From contig CASFXG010000015.1 in NCBI GenBank assembly GCA_949298635.1, positions 25,868 to 89,867 of the forward strand: 64,000 bases of DNA. Direction: 5' to 3'. The DNA comes from an uncultured Coriobacteriaceae bacterium. GTDB lineage: Bacteria > Actinomycetota > Coriobacteriia > Coriobacteriales > Coriobacteriaceae. Below the pieces are notes generated by a model. That model was not told the origin of the DNA and did not search any database. It saw nothing but the letters and a program-made list of their open reading frames with translations. Positions 1 through 8,460 of the stretch are shown piece after piece (position 1 is the first letter of the stretch; every line of letters begins with the position of its first letter). Both the position numbers and the translations under genes were made by a program.

Positions 1-3000
1 TCCTCAACGAGGGTGTACGTGCCGGGCTCGAGCGCTTCGACGCGGTGCGCCTCATCGCTCGATATCCAACGATCGAGCACCGTCCCTTCGCTGTCGAGCA
101 GCACGAGTCGTGCACCCGGGATCTCGGATTCATCGGTGACGTCGCGCTTTGAGATATCGACCTTCGTGTAATCGTCTTCGACGGTGATCGTGTAGTTCCC
201 CATGCCTTCGGTCAAACCCTGCTCGTCCACGGTGAAGTAGTGGATTTCTCCATCTGTGAGATAGCCCGCCGGCGCCTGCTGCTCCTCGATGCGATAGGAA
301 CCCGCCCTGAGATGCGCGATGCGAATGATCCCGTCTGCGTCTGTGGTGAGCTCGATCGCCTCGACGCCCCGTTCGAGAAGGTGGCTTGTTTGAACGAAGG
401 CACCGTCTACAACGACTCCATAGGAGCAGATGCCGGCCTGGACGTCGATGCATCCGGCAGAGGAACCGTCGACAAGGACGGTGTAGAGGCCGGACGCGAT
501 GCCCGTGTCTGTGAACACGGCCTGCTGCTTATCATAGGAAAGGGAAATCGATTTGGCGTTTTCACCCTCCGCGTCGTTTGCCGGGAGCAATGCCGTTTCC
601 GCTGCGCCCGCTGCGCGGATGGCCACGGCTCCCATACCGTCCTCGGGATCGTAGCGAAGCTCATCCTCCGCCCGCCAGAGCTCGAAGACAGCACCCGCCA
701 GCGGCTCGTCCGTGCCCAGGATATTCTTATCGACAAGTGTTTCAGTTGGCGCGTTTTCCACGTTCACATCGGTATAGACGAGCTCCGTCGTCGCGTCTTC
801 GTAGGTGAGCGTGAATTCACGGGGTTCGGTATCGAGCACATGGCCTGCGGGTGCCTTCGTCTCGACGAGCGCGTAGGTCGCGCTGCCGCAGCCAAGCCAG
901 AGCTCGTCTGTCGCCGCCGCTCCTTCTGAATCGGTCGTGATGTGGTCGACGACCTCGCCGTCGACGGCGCACACCACGCCATCCGGGCTCACGATATCAC
1001 CCACCGCGACCACGTCGAATTCCGCCCCCGCAAGCGAGCAGCCGCCATCATGCGCCGCCGGCGTTCCTGTGCAGGTCTTTTGGATGCGCGCGATGCCCAT
1101 CGCCTGCTCGTCTTCGACCTCGACCACGGCGAGCGGGGCTGCGTTCTCGAAGTCGTCGGATAGGGAGATGGACACCTCGCCGCCGAGAAGGTAGGGAGCT
1201 TCCGCGGCGACCTCGCGCACGGTATACGTTCCCGGCGCAAGGCGTTCGGGCAGCGTCACCGATCCATCGTCCGACGTGGTGAACGTATCCAGCTCGGAGG
1301 CATCCGGGTACCAACTCGTCATGCTCACCGGTGCGCCGGTCGCATCAATGATTTGAAACGAGAACCCGGCAAGCGGGATGCGCGCGCCGCTCACCGCATC
1401 GACCTTCACGATCTCGAGACGCGTCGAGAGCTGCTCGTCACGCAGGGAATAGCGCAGCGTCGCGCCATCCGCCATCTGCTCCGCATCGATCTGCCATGGC
1501 CCTACGACATCGAAGCCGTCGGGTACCGTGGCGGGATCTTCGCGCACCGTGTATCCGGCAGCGTCATAGGGGATGGCTCCCGAGACCCCAGCCTGCCGCG
1601 TGCCCTCCCCGAACCAAAGGGTTGGGTCGTCCGCCGTACTTGCGAAACCGTCTTTCCCGGTCGTGATTGCTCCCACCACGGAACCCGTGGTGTTCGAGAT
1701 GATCTCGAAGCGCACGTCCGCGGCGGGCTCGTCGTGGCCGTCCGTCCCCTCCCAGGGAGTACCGGAGCCCAGCGTCTTTGCGATCTCGAGGTCGAAGGCG
1801 ATGACGTCCTCTGCAAAATCATCCACGGGATCGAGCTCGACGACGCCGGATGCGTCGAGGTCTTCCGCATGCACGGTATAGGTGTGGACACGGGTGTCGA
1901 GCTGGTACCCTTCAGGAGCTTTCGTTTCCGTGATGGTGGTCACTCCGAGCGGGAGACCATCGATGCGCACGTGCCCTTGCTCGTCGGTGATGGCCGTGTG
2001 AGCTATCCCGTTGGCATCGACCACAGCATATTCAGCTCCTGCGAGCGTGGCGCCCGGCTGAGCAACCTGCCCGGTCGCGGAATCGCGCTTCTGGATGGTT
2101 ATGCTCACGGAACCCGGGGTATCGGCGAGTTCGACCTCTGCCGTGGCGCTCGATTCAAGAATCTCGAAACGCTGTTGTTCCGGGTTGAGTGCGAAGCCCT
2201 TTGGCGCCTCGGTTTCGACGGCGTAGTAGCTGCCATAGGTGAGGTCGCAGGTCGCGTGCCCGTGCTCGTCGGTGATGATCGTTGCGGCCAGCTTGTCCGT
2301 GGCGGCGTCGTAGATCTCGTACGTCGCGCCCGCGTAGGCGTATTCTCCGTTGCCGGCGGTGAGCGAAGCATCGGCGGAGATCTTCGTAAACGTCACCCGG
2401 GCGGATGGTGTCACGGGGATGATGACGAAGATGCTTTGAGCGTCGGGGTTGGTGATGTTGCGCCGCAGCCACAAGGCGTCATCCCACCATCCGCTCTTTC
2501 CGGAATGCGCGAGCGCGTCCTGTGCTAGCTTTTGGCATTTCGCGAGTTCGGAGGCATCTTTGAGGCGTCCGGTGTCGCTGCCGTCCCAGTTCTCGTACAG
2601 TTCGTAGAACTTATAGCCGTGGTACCAGATGGCATCTCCTTGGACATACGCTCCGTTCACCAGATGCTTCGTGAATTCCCATGCGGCGCGGAGCTGGTCC
2701 TCCCTTCCGGTGAACCCGTAGGTCGCCCGGCCGAGGGCGGAGGTGGGGGAGTAGGCCGCCGCGTAGGCCATGGCGTGCGCATCGAAGGAAGACGTGACCA
2801 CCGCGCTGCTCAGCGGCGGGTTGCCGGTGTCGTGCGTGTCGCTATAGGTGAAGTTCTCGACCGCGATTGCAGGCCCGTAGGTATCTCCGATGGCTGGCGA
2901 GCCGGAGTGGACCGATCCACAGACGCACCACGTGCCGTCAGAGAGGTCCCACCAGGTGATGGGGGATCTCAGGGCACCTGTCGCCGCATCACGCTTCTTC

Positions 3001-3302
3001 ACGGTGACGTTGTTGGCAAACGATGACGGCACGTTTGCCGTCGCGCCTGCCGGCTGCGGGATGCTCGCGCAGAGCAGGATGAGCGCGACGATGCCCAAGA
3101 GCAGGCGTGCGAGGAGCGGCGCGTGCGCACGGCGCGCAAGGGAGGCAGGCAGGAGGCGTCCCGCTGCTCCGCATGCAGAGGATACGGCTGCAGGTGTGCG
3201 GAGGAGCTTGGGAGCGCTTCGCACTCTGCGAACGCTGGTGTGGTTGACGGGTGTCTTCGGTCGCTTCGTGGCGCGGTGCCCTGCCTTGTTGTTGCGAACC
3301 AT
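1..3302 (-). CDS. Large Cna-B repeat surface protein with possible thioester domain, partial (3' end outside window)
   Basis: An uninterrupted minus-strand frame runs from ATG at 3302 to the window edge: 1100 codons with no stop. The start has AGGGAGG six bases upstream. A basic leader of about 60 residues precedes a hydrophobic segment (about 62-80), an unusually long signal sequence ending near PQPAGA. Residues about 95-300 include GTWCVCGSVHSGSP (Cys126) and REDQLRAAWEFT (Gln203), resembling the Cys and Gln regions of the thioester adhesion domains of Gram-positive pili; this assignment is tentative. From about residue 300 come roughly seven Cna-B/SpaA-type repeats, each opening with a Lys-containing strand (VTFTKI, ITIQKRD, DVSIKRD-like) and closing with an E-x-x-A-P-x-G-Y/F motif such as ETKAPEGY, ETEAPKGF, EEQQAPAGY. 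Such proteins are sortase-anchored adhesins or pilin tips that form isopeptide bonds. The expected LPxTG anchor would lie left of the window. No sortase gene is in view. Confidence 0.88.
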   Translation of the reverse strand, partial: MVRNNKAGHRATKRPKTPVNHTSVRRVRSAPKLLRTPAAVSSACGAAGRLLPASLARRAHAPLLARLLLGIVALILLCASIPQPAGATANVPSSFANNVTVKKRDAATGALRSPITWWDLSDGTWCVCGSVHSGSPAIGDTYGPAIAVENFTYSDTHDTGNPPLSSAVVTSSFDAHAMAYAAAYSPTSALGRATYGFTGREDQLRAAWEFTKHLVNGAYVQGDAIWYHGYKFYELYENWDGSDTGRLKDASELAKCQKLAQDALAHSGKSGWWDDALWLRRNITNPDAQSIFVIIPVTPSARVTFTKISADASLTAGNGEYAYAGATYEIYDAATDKLAATIITDEHGHATCDLTYGSYYAVETEAPKGFALNPEQQRFEILESSATAEVELADTPGSVSITIQKRDSATGQVAQPGATLAGAEYAVVDANGIAHTAITDEQGHVRIDGLPLGVTTITETKAPEGYQLDTRVHTYTVHAEDLDASGVVELDPVDDFAEDVIAFDLEIAKTLGSGTPWEGTDGHDEPAADVRFEIISNTTGSVVGAITTGKDGFASTADDPTLWFGEGTRQAGVSGAIPYDAAGYTVREDPATVPDGFDVVGPWQIDAEQMADGATLRYSLRDEQLSTRLEIVKVDAVSGARIPLAGFSFQIIDATGAPVSMTSWYPDASELDTFTTSDDGSVTLPERLAPGTYTVREVAAEAPYLLGGEVSISLSDDFENAAPLAVVEVEDEQAMGIARIQKTCTGTPAAHDGGCSLAGAEFDVVAVGDIVSPDGVVCAVDGEVVDHITTDSEGAAATDELWLGCGSATYALVETKAPAGHVLDTEPREFTLTYEDATTELVYTDVNVENAPTETLVDKNILGTDEPLAGAVFELWRAEDELRYDPEDGMGAVAIRAAGAAETALLPANDAEGENAKSISLSYDKQQAVFTDTGIASGLYTVLVDGSSAGCIDVQAGICSYGVVVDGAFVQTSHLLERGVEAIELTTDADGIIRIAHLRAGSYRIEEQQAPAGYLTDGEIHYFTVDEQGLTEGMGNYTITVEDDYTKVDISKRDVTDESEIPGARLVLLDSEGTVLDRWISSDEAHRVEALEPGTYTLVE

Positions 3303-3594
3303 GGGTAGCCTCCCTTGCATCGCCGGGAGCCGAGCATACCGCGCCCGTCTGGCATGGTTCTTGCATCGTTCTAGCAGGAACCTTGTCAAAACCTTGTATA
3401 GGGCTGACACGCACGACAGGCGGACTGACGCGAAGCGCTCGAGCGCGTGGGCATGAAGGGACCTGTGGTTCTTTTTACCGGGAAACCATCATAAAGAGTC
3501 CATCGAACCCAGACGGTGCTCGATTCGTTGCCCTCAGCGGGCGGCGCACCAAAGGACGTTTCCTCGCCGCGCGCCCCTCGATAAAAATTAATGG
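3303..3594. other. Intergenic region between surface-protein gene and tRNA genes
   Basis: About 290 bases without a credible gene. It must contain the promoter of the minus-strand surface protein. A perfect TTGACA lies on the minus strand at 3389-3384, but I see no convincing -10 at the usual distance. The rest shows no repeat or conserved structure that I recognise. Confidence 0.4.
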
Positions 3595-3623
3595 TTGACG
3601 CAGCCGTGCAGGCGGGGTATTAT
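3595..3623 (+). promoter_or_regulatory. Promoter of tRNA-Ile/tRNA-Ala
   Basis: TTGACG (3595-3600) and TATTAT (3618-3623) are separated by exactly 17 bases and end 13 bases before the mature tRNA-Ile 5' end. This is a strong sigma-70-type promoter for the tRNA pair. Confidence 0.75.
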
Positions 3624-3636
3624 CTCCTGGTGCGAT

Positions 3637-3713
3637 GGACCTGTAGCTCAGTTGGTTAGAGCGTCCGGCTGATAACCGGGAGGTCACAAGTTCGAATCTT
3701 GTCAGGTCCACCA
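3637..3713 (+). tRNA. tRNA-Ile (GAT anticodon)
   Basis: The 77-base sequence folds as a complete cloverleaf: acceptor GGACCTG pairs with CAGGTCC, the D-arm has AGCTCAGTTGGTTAGAGC, the anticodon loop CTGATAA carries GAT at 3671-3673, and the T-arm loop is TTCGAAT. The CCA end is encoded (3711-3713). It is free-standing rather than inside an rRNA spacer, where tRNA-Ile(GAT) and tRNA-Ala(TGC) are often found together. Confidence 0.97.
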
Positions 3714-3723
3714 ACTCTTTCGC

Positions 3724-3768
3724 AATAAACACCCCAGCGAGAGCCGAGTCGCCGCTGGGGTGTTTATT
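3724..3768 (+). terminator. 15-bp perfect hairpin between tRNA-Ile and tRNA-Ala
   Basis: Arms 3724-3738 and 3754-3768 are perfectly complementary (AATAAACACCCCAGC and its complement). The 3' arm ends GGGGTGTTTATT, so it could act as an intrinsic terminator, or as a processing hairpin in a joint tRNA transcript. No separate promoter for tRNA-Ala is visible between it and 3775, which favours at least partial readthrough. Confidence 0.6.
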
Positions 3769-3774
3769 CCTAAA

Positions 3775-3940
<166 letters not shown>

Positions 3941-4128
3941 CGTATCCGGGGGCATGACGGGGGTTCGAACCCCGGTGGGGGCGCGGAGCGGTGCAAACGG
4001 CGCGAGCCGTTTGCCGCGGAGCGCGCAAGGCGGCGCAGCCGCCGCAGCGGAGGGAGCGAGCGCAGCGAGCGGCGAACCCCCTTACCTCCACCAGAGACCA
4101 CATCGACCCCGCCGCCGCGGGGTCTTTT
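3941..4128 (+). repeat. Degenerate tRNA-derived GC-rich stretch and third copy of tRNA-Ala tail plus terminator
   Basis: A T-arm-like palindrome (GGGGTTCGAACCCC region, 3958-3975) is followed by short GC hairpins such as AAACGGC/GCCGTTT (3995-4012) and GGCGGC/GCCGCC. From 4074 the sequence again repeats the tRNA-Ala acceptor end (188 bases after the second copy) and the following terminator, now GACCCCGC-CGCC-GCGGGGTC-TTTT at 4105-4128. No gene is seen here. Confidence 0.7.
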
Positions 4129-4203
4129 CGTATTTAGCGCAGGGCGGGCCCGAACCTCGGCGCGTGTAGTCCTGGCTGGCACTCAACCGTTCGACAACAT
4201 CAT

Positions 4204-4233
4204 TTGCAGGGGTAGAGTCGGTCGCGATAAGAT
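4204..4233 (+). promoter_or_regulatory. Possible promoter of the GntR regulator gene
   Basis: TTGCAG (4204-4209) and TAAGAT (4228-4233) are 18 bases apart upstream of the ATG at 4277. The match is moderate and unsupported by other signals. Confidence 0.35.
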
Positions 4234-4276
4234 GGTACCCGCAACATCCCGTCGAGCAGGTTGGTAACGAGACGTC

Positions 4277-5104
4277 ATGGCAAACAGGCAGCTGAGCGTA
4301 TCGGGTCCGTTCGTACCCGAGGAGAGCGAAACCATAGGATTCGGTGAAGCCCCGGCAGGCTCAGTTCAGCAAAGCCATGCGGAAAAAGCGGCGCCCGCGC
4401 TCTATACCCAGCTCACCGACATCATACGTGAGAAGATCTATTCCCGTGAATGGGCGGTAAAGAGTAAGATCCCCTCGGAACACGAGCTCATGGCGCAGTA
4501 CCGCCTGGCGCGTGGAACTGTTCGCCGTGCCATTAGCGCGCTCGTGGATGAAGGGCTGCTCGTGCGCGAGCACGGACGCGGCACCTTCGTCGCCGAGCCC
4601 GGTCTCTCCCATGCCGTGGAGTCCCGCCCCTTCTCGTTCGCTGAGGCTCTGCACAACCAAGGGAAGGCGTTCAAAACGGTCGTCGTCGACGAATGGGTGA
4701 CGCCCGCGCCTTCCGATGTGGCGATCGAGCTCGACGTCCCGCCCCATAGCGATGTGATGTTCCTGCGCCGCGTGCGCTACGTCGACGATGTGCCCATTAT
4801 GTGCCAGGAGAGCTGGCTCAGCCTGCAGGAGTGCCCCGGCCTTTGCGATATCGACTACCGGAATGAATCGCTGTTCGACGCTGTCGAGCGCTGTGCAGGG
4901 CGCAAGATCAAATATTCGAAGATGCGCTATGCCGCACGCATCGCAGGCAAAGAGCACGGAGATCTGCTCGCCTGCGAGGAGACTGCCGCCATCCTTTTGC
5001 TCGAGCAGACCATTAGCCTCGCCGATCATCGTCCCATCGAGTGGGGCACCACCTGGTTCCGCCCCGGACAGTCGATCGTAAGTAACGCGGTACAGCCCGA
5101 TTAA
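4277..5104 (+). CDS. GntR-family regulator (HutC/UTRA type)
   Basis: This 275-residue protein is a transcription factor of the GntR family, HutC subfamily. After an N-terminal extension of about 35 residues comes the winged helix-turn-helix (about 36-105): PALYTQLTDIIREKIYSREW, KIPSEHELMAQYRLARGTVR and VREHGRGTFVAEP are typical. The rest (about 115-265) is a UTRA ligand-binding domain, which in this family senses a sugar phosphate or similar small molecule. It lies immediately upstream of, and codirectional with, the PTS and aldolase cassette, which it most likely controls. Palindromic half-sites in the gap after it (5151-5212) are candidate operators. The start is uncertain because no strong ribosome site precedes 4277. 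Confidence 0.9.
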   Translation: MANRQLSVSGPFVPEESETIGFGEAPAGSVQQSHAEKAAPALYTQLTDIIREKIYSREWAVKSKIPSEHELMAQYRLARGTVRRAISALVDEGLLVREHGRGTFVAEPGLSHAVESRPFSFAEALHNQGKAFKTVVVDEWVTPAPSDVAIELDVPPHSDVMFLRRVRYVDDVPIMCQESWLSLQECPGLCDIDYRNESLFDAVERCAGRKIKYSKMRYAARIAGKEHGDLLACEETAAILLLEQTISLADHRPIEWGTTWFRPGQSIVSNAVQPD

Positions 5105-5146
5105 CGAAATCCATCGACCGCTCACGGAGATTTGTGCATTTTTGCC

Positions 5147-5212
5147 TTGCAAACTTGTTCAAAAAACTATATAGATGTGTTGAAACTTGTATATAAAAAA
5201 ATGTACAAGTTT
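5147..5212 (+). promoter_or_regulatory. Promoter and GntR-type operator of the PTS/aldolase operon
   Basis: TTGCAA (5147-5152), a 17-base spacer and TATAGA (5170-5175) form a promoter. The half-site AAACTTGT occurs at 5151-5158 and 5183-5190, and its inverse ACAAGTTT at 5205-5212. The last two belong to a perfect inverted repeat, AAACTTGTA/TACAAGTTT with a 12-base spacer. Half-site spacings of 32 and about 21 bp place them on one helix face. The upstream half-site overlaps the -35, fitting repression by the adjacent GntR protein. Confidence 0.65.
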
Positions 5213-5263
5213 GCGCCAACATAGGCGCACTCTGGTTGGGAGTCGATGGAAGGGATGCTGCCT

Positions 5264-5968
5264 ATGGAGAAGGTACGTCTTAGAAAGCCGTTTTTCGTGG
5301 TCAACCCCAAATCGTATCTCTATGGGGACGATGCCCTCGCGTTGGCGCGGAAGGCGGACGAGCTGGCGGAGCGGTATGACATCGACTGCCTCTTCACCGC
5401 ACAGCTTATCGATTTGCCGCGCATCATCGCGGAGTGCCCGCACCTCGTGCCGTGCGCTCAGGCCATGGAGAGCCTGAAGCCTGGCCGCGGCATGGGTCAT
5501 ATCCTGCCCGAGGCGCTTGCCGCTGCAGGCGTGAAGGCAACGTTCCTGAACCACGCGGAGAATCCCTGCACCGTTCATGAACTCGCCGCGACGATCGCGC
5601 GTGCCAACGAAGTCGGTATCCTCACGGTTGTGTGCGCAGACTCGGTCGAAGAGGGCGAGATGATCGCCTCGCTCAAGCCGGATGTCATGGTCTGCGAGCT
5701 CACGAGCCTTATCGGCACCGGCCAGGTTGCCGGCGAGGACTACATGCGCGGCTCGACCGAGGCTGTGAAGGCAGTCTCGCCCGAGACGCTCGTGCTCCAG
5801 GCCGCCGGCATCTCTACCGGCCAGAACGTCTACGACGCAATCAGGTACGGAGCCGACGGCACGGGCGGCACGTCCGGTATCGTCGCGGCGGCCGACCCGT
5901 TCGCAACCCTCGATGAGATGTTCGCGGCGCTCGACCAGGCGCGCACCGATTTCTGCAAGGAGGCGTGA
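5264..5968 (+). CDS. Triosephosphate isomerase-family protein (archaeal-like)
   Basis: This 234-residue TIM-barrel protein keeps the catalytic triad of triosephosphate isomerase: Lys16 in NPKSYLYG, His97 in FLNHAENP and Glu145 in CELTSLIGTG. The phosphate-binding loop GIGTGG-like is represented by GADGTGGTSG near the end. The short length and the NHAE and E-x-x-x-LIGTG patterns resemble archaeal-type TIM more than the usual 250-residue bacterial enzyme. Being first in an aldolase/PTS operon, it may interconvert the triose phosphates released by the aldolase, or act on a related ketose phosphate. I chose ATG 5264 because AAGGG lies about nine bases upstream; ATG 5246, in frame, is an alternative giving six more residues. 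A housekeeping tpiA probably exists elsewhere. Confidence 0.82.
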   Translation: MEKVRLRKPFFVVNPKSYLYGDDALALARKADELAERYDIDCLFTAQLIDLPRIIAECPHLVPCAQAMESLKPGRGMGHILPEALAAAGVKATFLNHAENPCTVHELAATIARANEVGILTVVCADSVEEGEMIASLKPDVMVCELTSLIGTGQVAGEDYMRGSTEAVKAVSPETLVLQAAGISTGQNVYDAIRYGADGTGGTSGIVAAADPFATLDEMFAALDQARTDFCKEA

Positions 5969-5971
5969 GCC

Positions 5972-6493
5972 GTGACCGTCTATAAAGGCAAGCTCCAGAT
6001 GGAGACGCTCGCGGGAAAGCCGACCTACGTGGATATCACGGAGGGCGTGCGCGGCGTGATTGCGGAGTCCGGCGTCAAGGAGGGGATCGCCGTCGTTATC
6101 TCGTGCCACACGACCTGCGCGGTGTTCTCCGAGGAATACGACCACGATCACACGCCGGCGGGCGATACGTACCTGCAGGCCGATCTCTCCGATGGCCTCG
6201 ACAAGATCTTCCCCGAGCAGCATGACTGGAAGACGTATCGCTATCCCGGTATCCAGCATTTCGAGGAGGTCGAGTCCTGGCCGAACCTCGATTCGTGGCT
6301 GCCCGGCGGCGACCGCACGATGCTCTGGAACGGCGACGCCCACCTGCGCTCCACGCTCATCGGCAGCAACCAGACGTTCGAGGTCGAGAACGGCGAGCTC
6401 CAGATGAACGGCCTCGCGAGCATCTACTTCGTAGACTTCGATCGCACGCGCGAGCGTACGCGCAAGGTCAAGGTCATCGTCATCGGTGAATAG
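5972..6493 (+). CDS. YjbQ/UPF0047-family protein
   Basis: The 173-residue product belongs to the YjbQ family (UPF0047), small trimeric proteins with a metal-binding cluster of His, Cys and Glu. SCHTTCAVFSEEYDHDH, HFEEVESWPN, NGDAHLRSTLIGSNQTF and LASIYFVDFDRTRERTRKV match the family signature. Some members have weak thiamine-phosphate synthase activity, but the physiological role is not established. It starts with GTG at 5972, three bases after the preceding stop, with a strong AAGGAGG at 5957-5963 inside that gene. Its tight coupling to a sugar-phosphate cassette suggests a role in this pathway, which is inference only. Confidence 0.85.
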   Translation: MTVYKGKLQMETLAGKPTYVDITEGVRGVIAESGVKEGIAVVISCHTTCAVFSEEYDHDHTPAGDTYLQADLSDGLDKIFPEQHDWKTYRYPGIQHFEEVESWPNLDSWLPGGDRTMLWNGDAHLRSTLIGSNQTFEVENGELQMNGLASIYFVDFDRTRERTRKVKVIVIGE

Positions 6494-6554
6494 GGCAACC
6501 CTACAGCATTCGTCCTAGCAGCGAGGGCAGAGCCCTCGAAGAAAGGGAGCAGCA

Positions 6555-6839
6555 ATGAAGAAGATCGTACTCGCCTGCGGATCCGGCATCGCCACGTCCA
6601 CGGCTGTCGCCAACAAGGTTGCGGCGTTTCTGAACGAGAACGGCATGGCCGGCCAGTACACCATCGTGCAGTGCGCCATCGCCGAGGCGCCGAGCCAGTG
6701 CGCCGACGCCGTCATGCTCATCTCTACGACCGTGCCGCCGGCGGGCATCACCTGCCCGTACGTGAACGGCGTCTCGTTCCTCACGAACATGGGCGTCGCC
6801 CAGACCCAGCAGCAGATCCTCGACATCCTCAAGCAGTAG
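6555..6839 (+). CDS. PTS IIB component, galactitol family
   Basis: The 94-residue cytoplasmic phosphocarrier starts KKIVLACGSGIATSTAVANK; Cys8 in CGSGIATS is the residue phosphorylated by the cognate IIA. Length and loop match the lactose/cellobiose-fold IIB proteins of the galactitol (Gat) family. A GGGAG ribosome site precedes the ATG. It passes phosphate to the sugar carried by the IIC encoded 73 bases downstream. Confidence 0.92.
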   Translation: MKKIVLACGSGIATSTAVANKVAAFLNENGMAGQYTIVQCAIAEAPSQCADAVMLISTTVPPAGITCPYVNGVSFLTNMGVAQTQQQILDILKQ

Positions 6840-6912
6840 GGTGCGGTGCGCGGGGGAGGCTTTGGGAGAACGCCCTCCCCGCTGAATGCAAACATAGGAA
6901 GAAGGAGGAAAG

Positions 6913-8319
6913 ATGGAAGCTATTACCGCGTTTTTCAGCTTCATCCAAGGACTGGGCGTCAATGTCATGATGCCGATCCTGCTCACCATCTTCGGCACCA
7001 TCCTGGGCGCCGGCTTTGGTAAGAGCCTCAAGGCCGGCCTCACCGTCGGCGTGGGCTTCATCGGCCTGAACCTGATCATCAACAACGTGCTCGGCACGAG
7101 CCTCGCGCCCGCCGTCCAGGAGATGACCACCCGCTTCGGCCTCGCCCTGAACATCATCGATGTGGGCTGGCCTGCGTCTTCGGCCATCGCCATGGGCACG
7201 ACCATCGGCATGTTCATCATCCCGCTCGGCCTGCTCGTGAACATCCTCATGCTCGTCACGAACACCACGCAGACGATCGACGTCGACATCTGGAACTACT
7301 GGCACTTCGCCTTCACCGGCTCCATCGTCGCGATCATCACCGGCGACGTCATGCTCGGCTTCGCAGCGGCCGTCATCAACATGGTCGTCGTGCTCATCCT
7401 GGGCGACATCACCGCACCGCAGGTCGAGAAGTCGCTCGGCATGCCCGGTGTGTCGCTGCCCCACGGCTTCACCGCCGCGTTCGCGCCCATCGCCATGTTC
7501 ATCAACTGGGTCATCGACAAGATCCCCGGCGTGCGCGACATCAACCTCGACGTCGAGTCCATGCAGAAGAAGTTCGGCGTCTTCGGTGAGCCGCTCATGG
7601 TGGGTACGGTCATCGGCCTCATCATCGGCTGCATCGCCTACTTCGACGCCACCGACATCGCTGGTTCCGTGACGGTCATCCTCGGCCTCGGCGTCTCCCT
7701 CGGTGCCGTGCTCGTGCTCATCCCGCGTATGGCGTCGCTCCTCATGGAGGGTCTGCTCCCCATCTCCGATGCCGCTTCCGCGTTCATGCAGAAGCACTTC
7801 GCCAAGCGTGGCAAGATCTACATCGGTCTCGACTCCGCCGTGGGCGTCGGCCACCCCGTGACCCTGTCGCTCGCGCTCATCCTCATCCCCGTCATGCTGC
7901 TGCTCGCCGTGGCGCTGCAGCCGCTTGGCAACCAGGTCATCCCGTTTGGCGACCTCTCGACCGCGACCTACATGCTCGTGCTCATCACCCCGATCGTGAA
8001 CAACAACGGCTTCCGCGGCCTCATCGTGGGCATCGTCGTGCTCGCCATCGGTCTGCTCATCTCCACGTACATGGCTCCGTTCCAGACCGCCGCTGCTCTG
8101 CAGGCTGGTTTCGACGTCGCCTCGTACGCTGGCAGCGCCGACGCGCTCATCTCGTCGCTCTGCGACGGCGCGAACCCGCTGACCTTCATCTTCGTGTTCC
8201 TGTCGAACATCAACGGCTGGGTCTGCATCGGCGTTACCGGTGTGGCTGCCATCGTGTTCGCCATCTGGAACCGCATGCGCATCCTCAAGGAGGCCAAGGA
8301 GCTTCACGAGGAGGCATAA
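6913..8319 (+). CDS. PTS IIC component, galactitol family
   Basis: This 468-residue polytopic membrane protein is a GatC-type sugar permease (EIIC-GAT family). Hydrophobic helices span the length. The loop GLDSAVGVGHPVTLSLALIL and the segment LITPIVNNNGFRGLIVGIVV are characteristic of this family. A strong GAAGGAGG precedes the ATG. It moves the sugar across the membrane and hands it to IIB for phosphorylation. The substrate cannot be read from sequence; an aldolase of the KbaY/GatY type in the same cassette points to galactitol, tagatose or another ketose. Confidence 0.92.
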   Translation: MEAITAFFSFIQGLGVNVMMPILLTIFGTILGAGFGKSLKAGLTVGVGFIGLNLIINNVLGTSLAPAVQEMTTRFGLALNIIDVGWPASSAIAMGTTIGMFIIPLGLLVNILMLVTNTTQTIDVDIWNYWHFAFTGSIVAIITGDVMLGFAAAVINMVVVLILGDITAPQVEKSLGMPGVSLPHGFTAAFAPIAMFINWVIDKIPGVRDINLDVESMQKKFGVFGEPLMVGTVIGLIIGCIAYFDATDIAGSVTVILGLGVSLGAVLVLIPRMASLLMEGLLPISDAASAFMQKHFAKRGKIYIGLDSAVGVGHPVTLSLALILIPVMLLLAVALQPLGNQVIPFGDLSTATYMLVLITPIVNNNGFRGLIVGIVVLAIGLLISTYMAPFQTAAALQAGFDVASYAGSADALISSLCDGANPLTFIFVFLSNINGWVCIGVTGVAAIVFAIWNRMRILKEAKELHEEA

Positions 8320-8330
8320 GCCATCCATGA

Positions 8331-8421
8331 TGACCCCCTGGCGGCAGGAGCCGTTGCCCAGGGGATCAAGGTAAGGTAGATGCCCGCGGCCGCAGGCTCC
8401 GAGCTGCGGTCGCGGGCTTTT
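8331..8421 (+). terminator. Hairpin and intrinsic terminator after the IIC gene
   Basis: A first hairpin (CCCCTGG/CCAGGGG around GGCAGGAGCC, about 8334-8365) is followed by a 14-bp GC-rich stem at 8382-8395/8404-8417 with one G-T pair and TTTT at 8418-8421. It would end or attenuate the transcript inside the cassette, lowering expression of the downstream membrane protein, aldolase and IIA genes. Confidence 0.75.
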
Positions 8422-8460
8422 CCTCGAACGAGTGGCGTAACGGGTCGAAAGCGGGGTGCA

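Noticed and set aside
240..2528. Plus-strand open frames across 240-929 and 1353-2528
   Set aside because: They lie opposite the continuous minus-strand Cna-B frame, have atypical composition and no domain; GC-rich codon bias creates them.
5105..5245. Attenuator or riboswitch before the TIM-like gene
   Set aside because: The AT-rich sequence forms a dyad better explained as a GntR operator; no stable hairpin with T-run is present.
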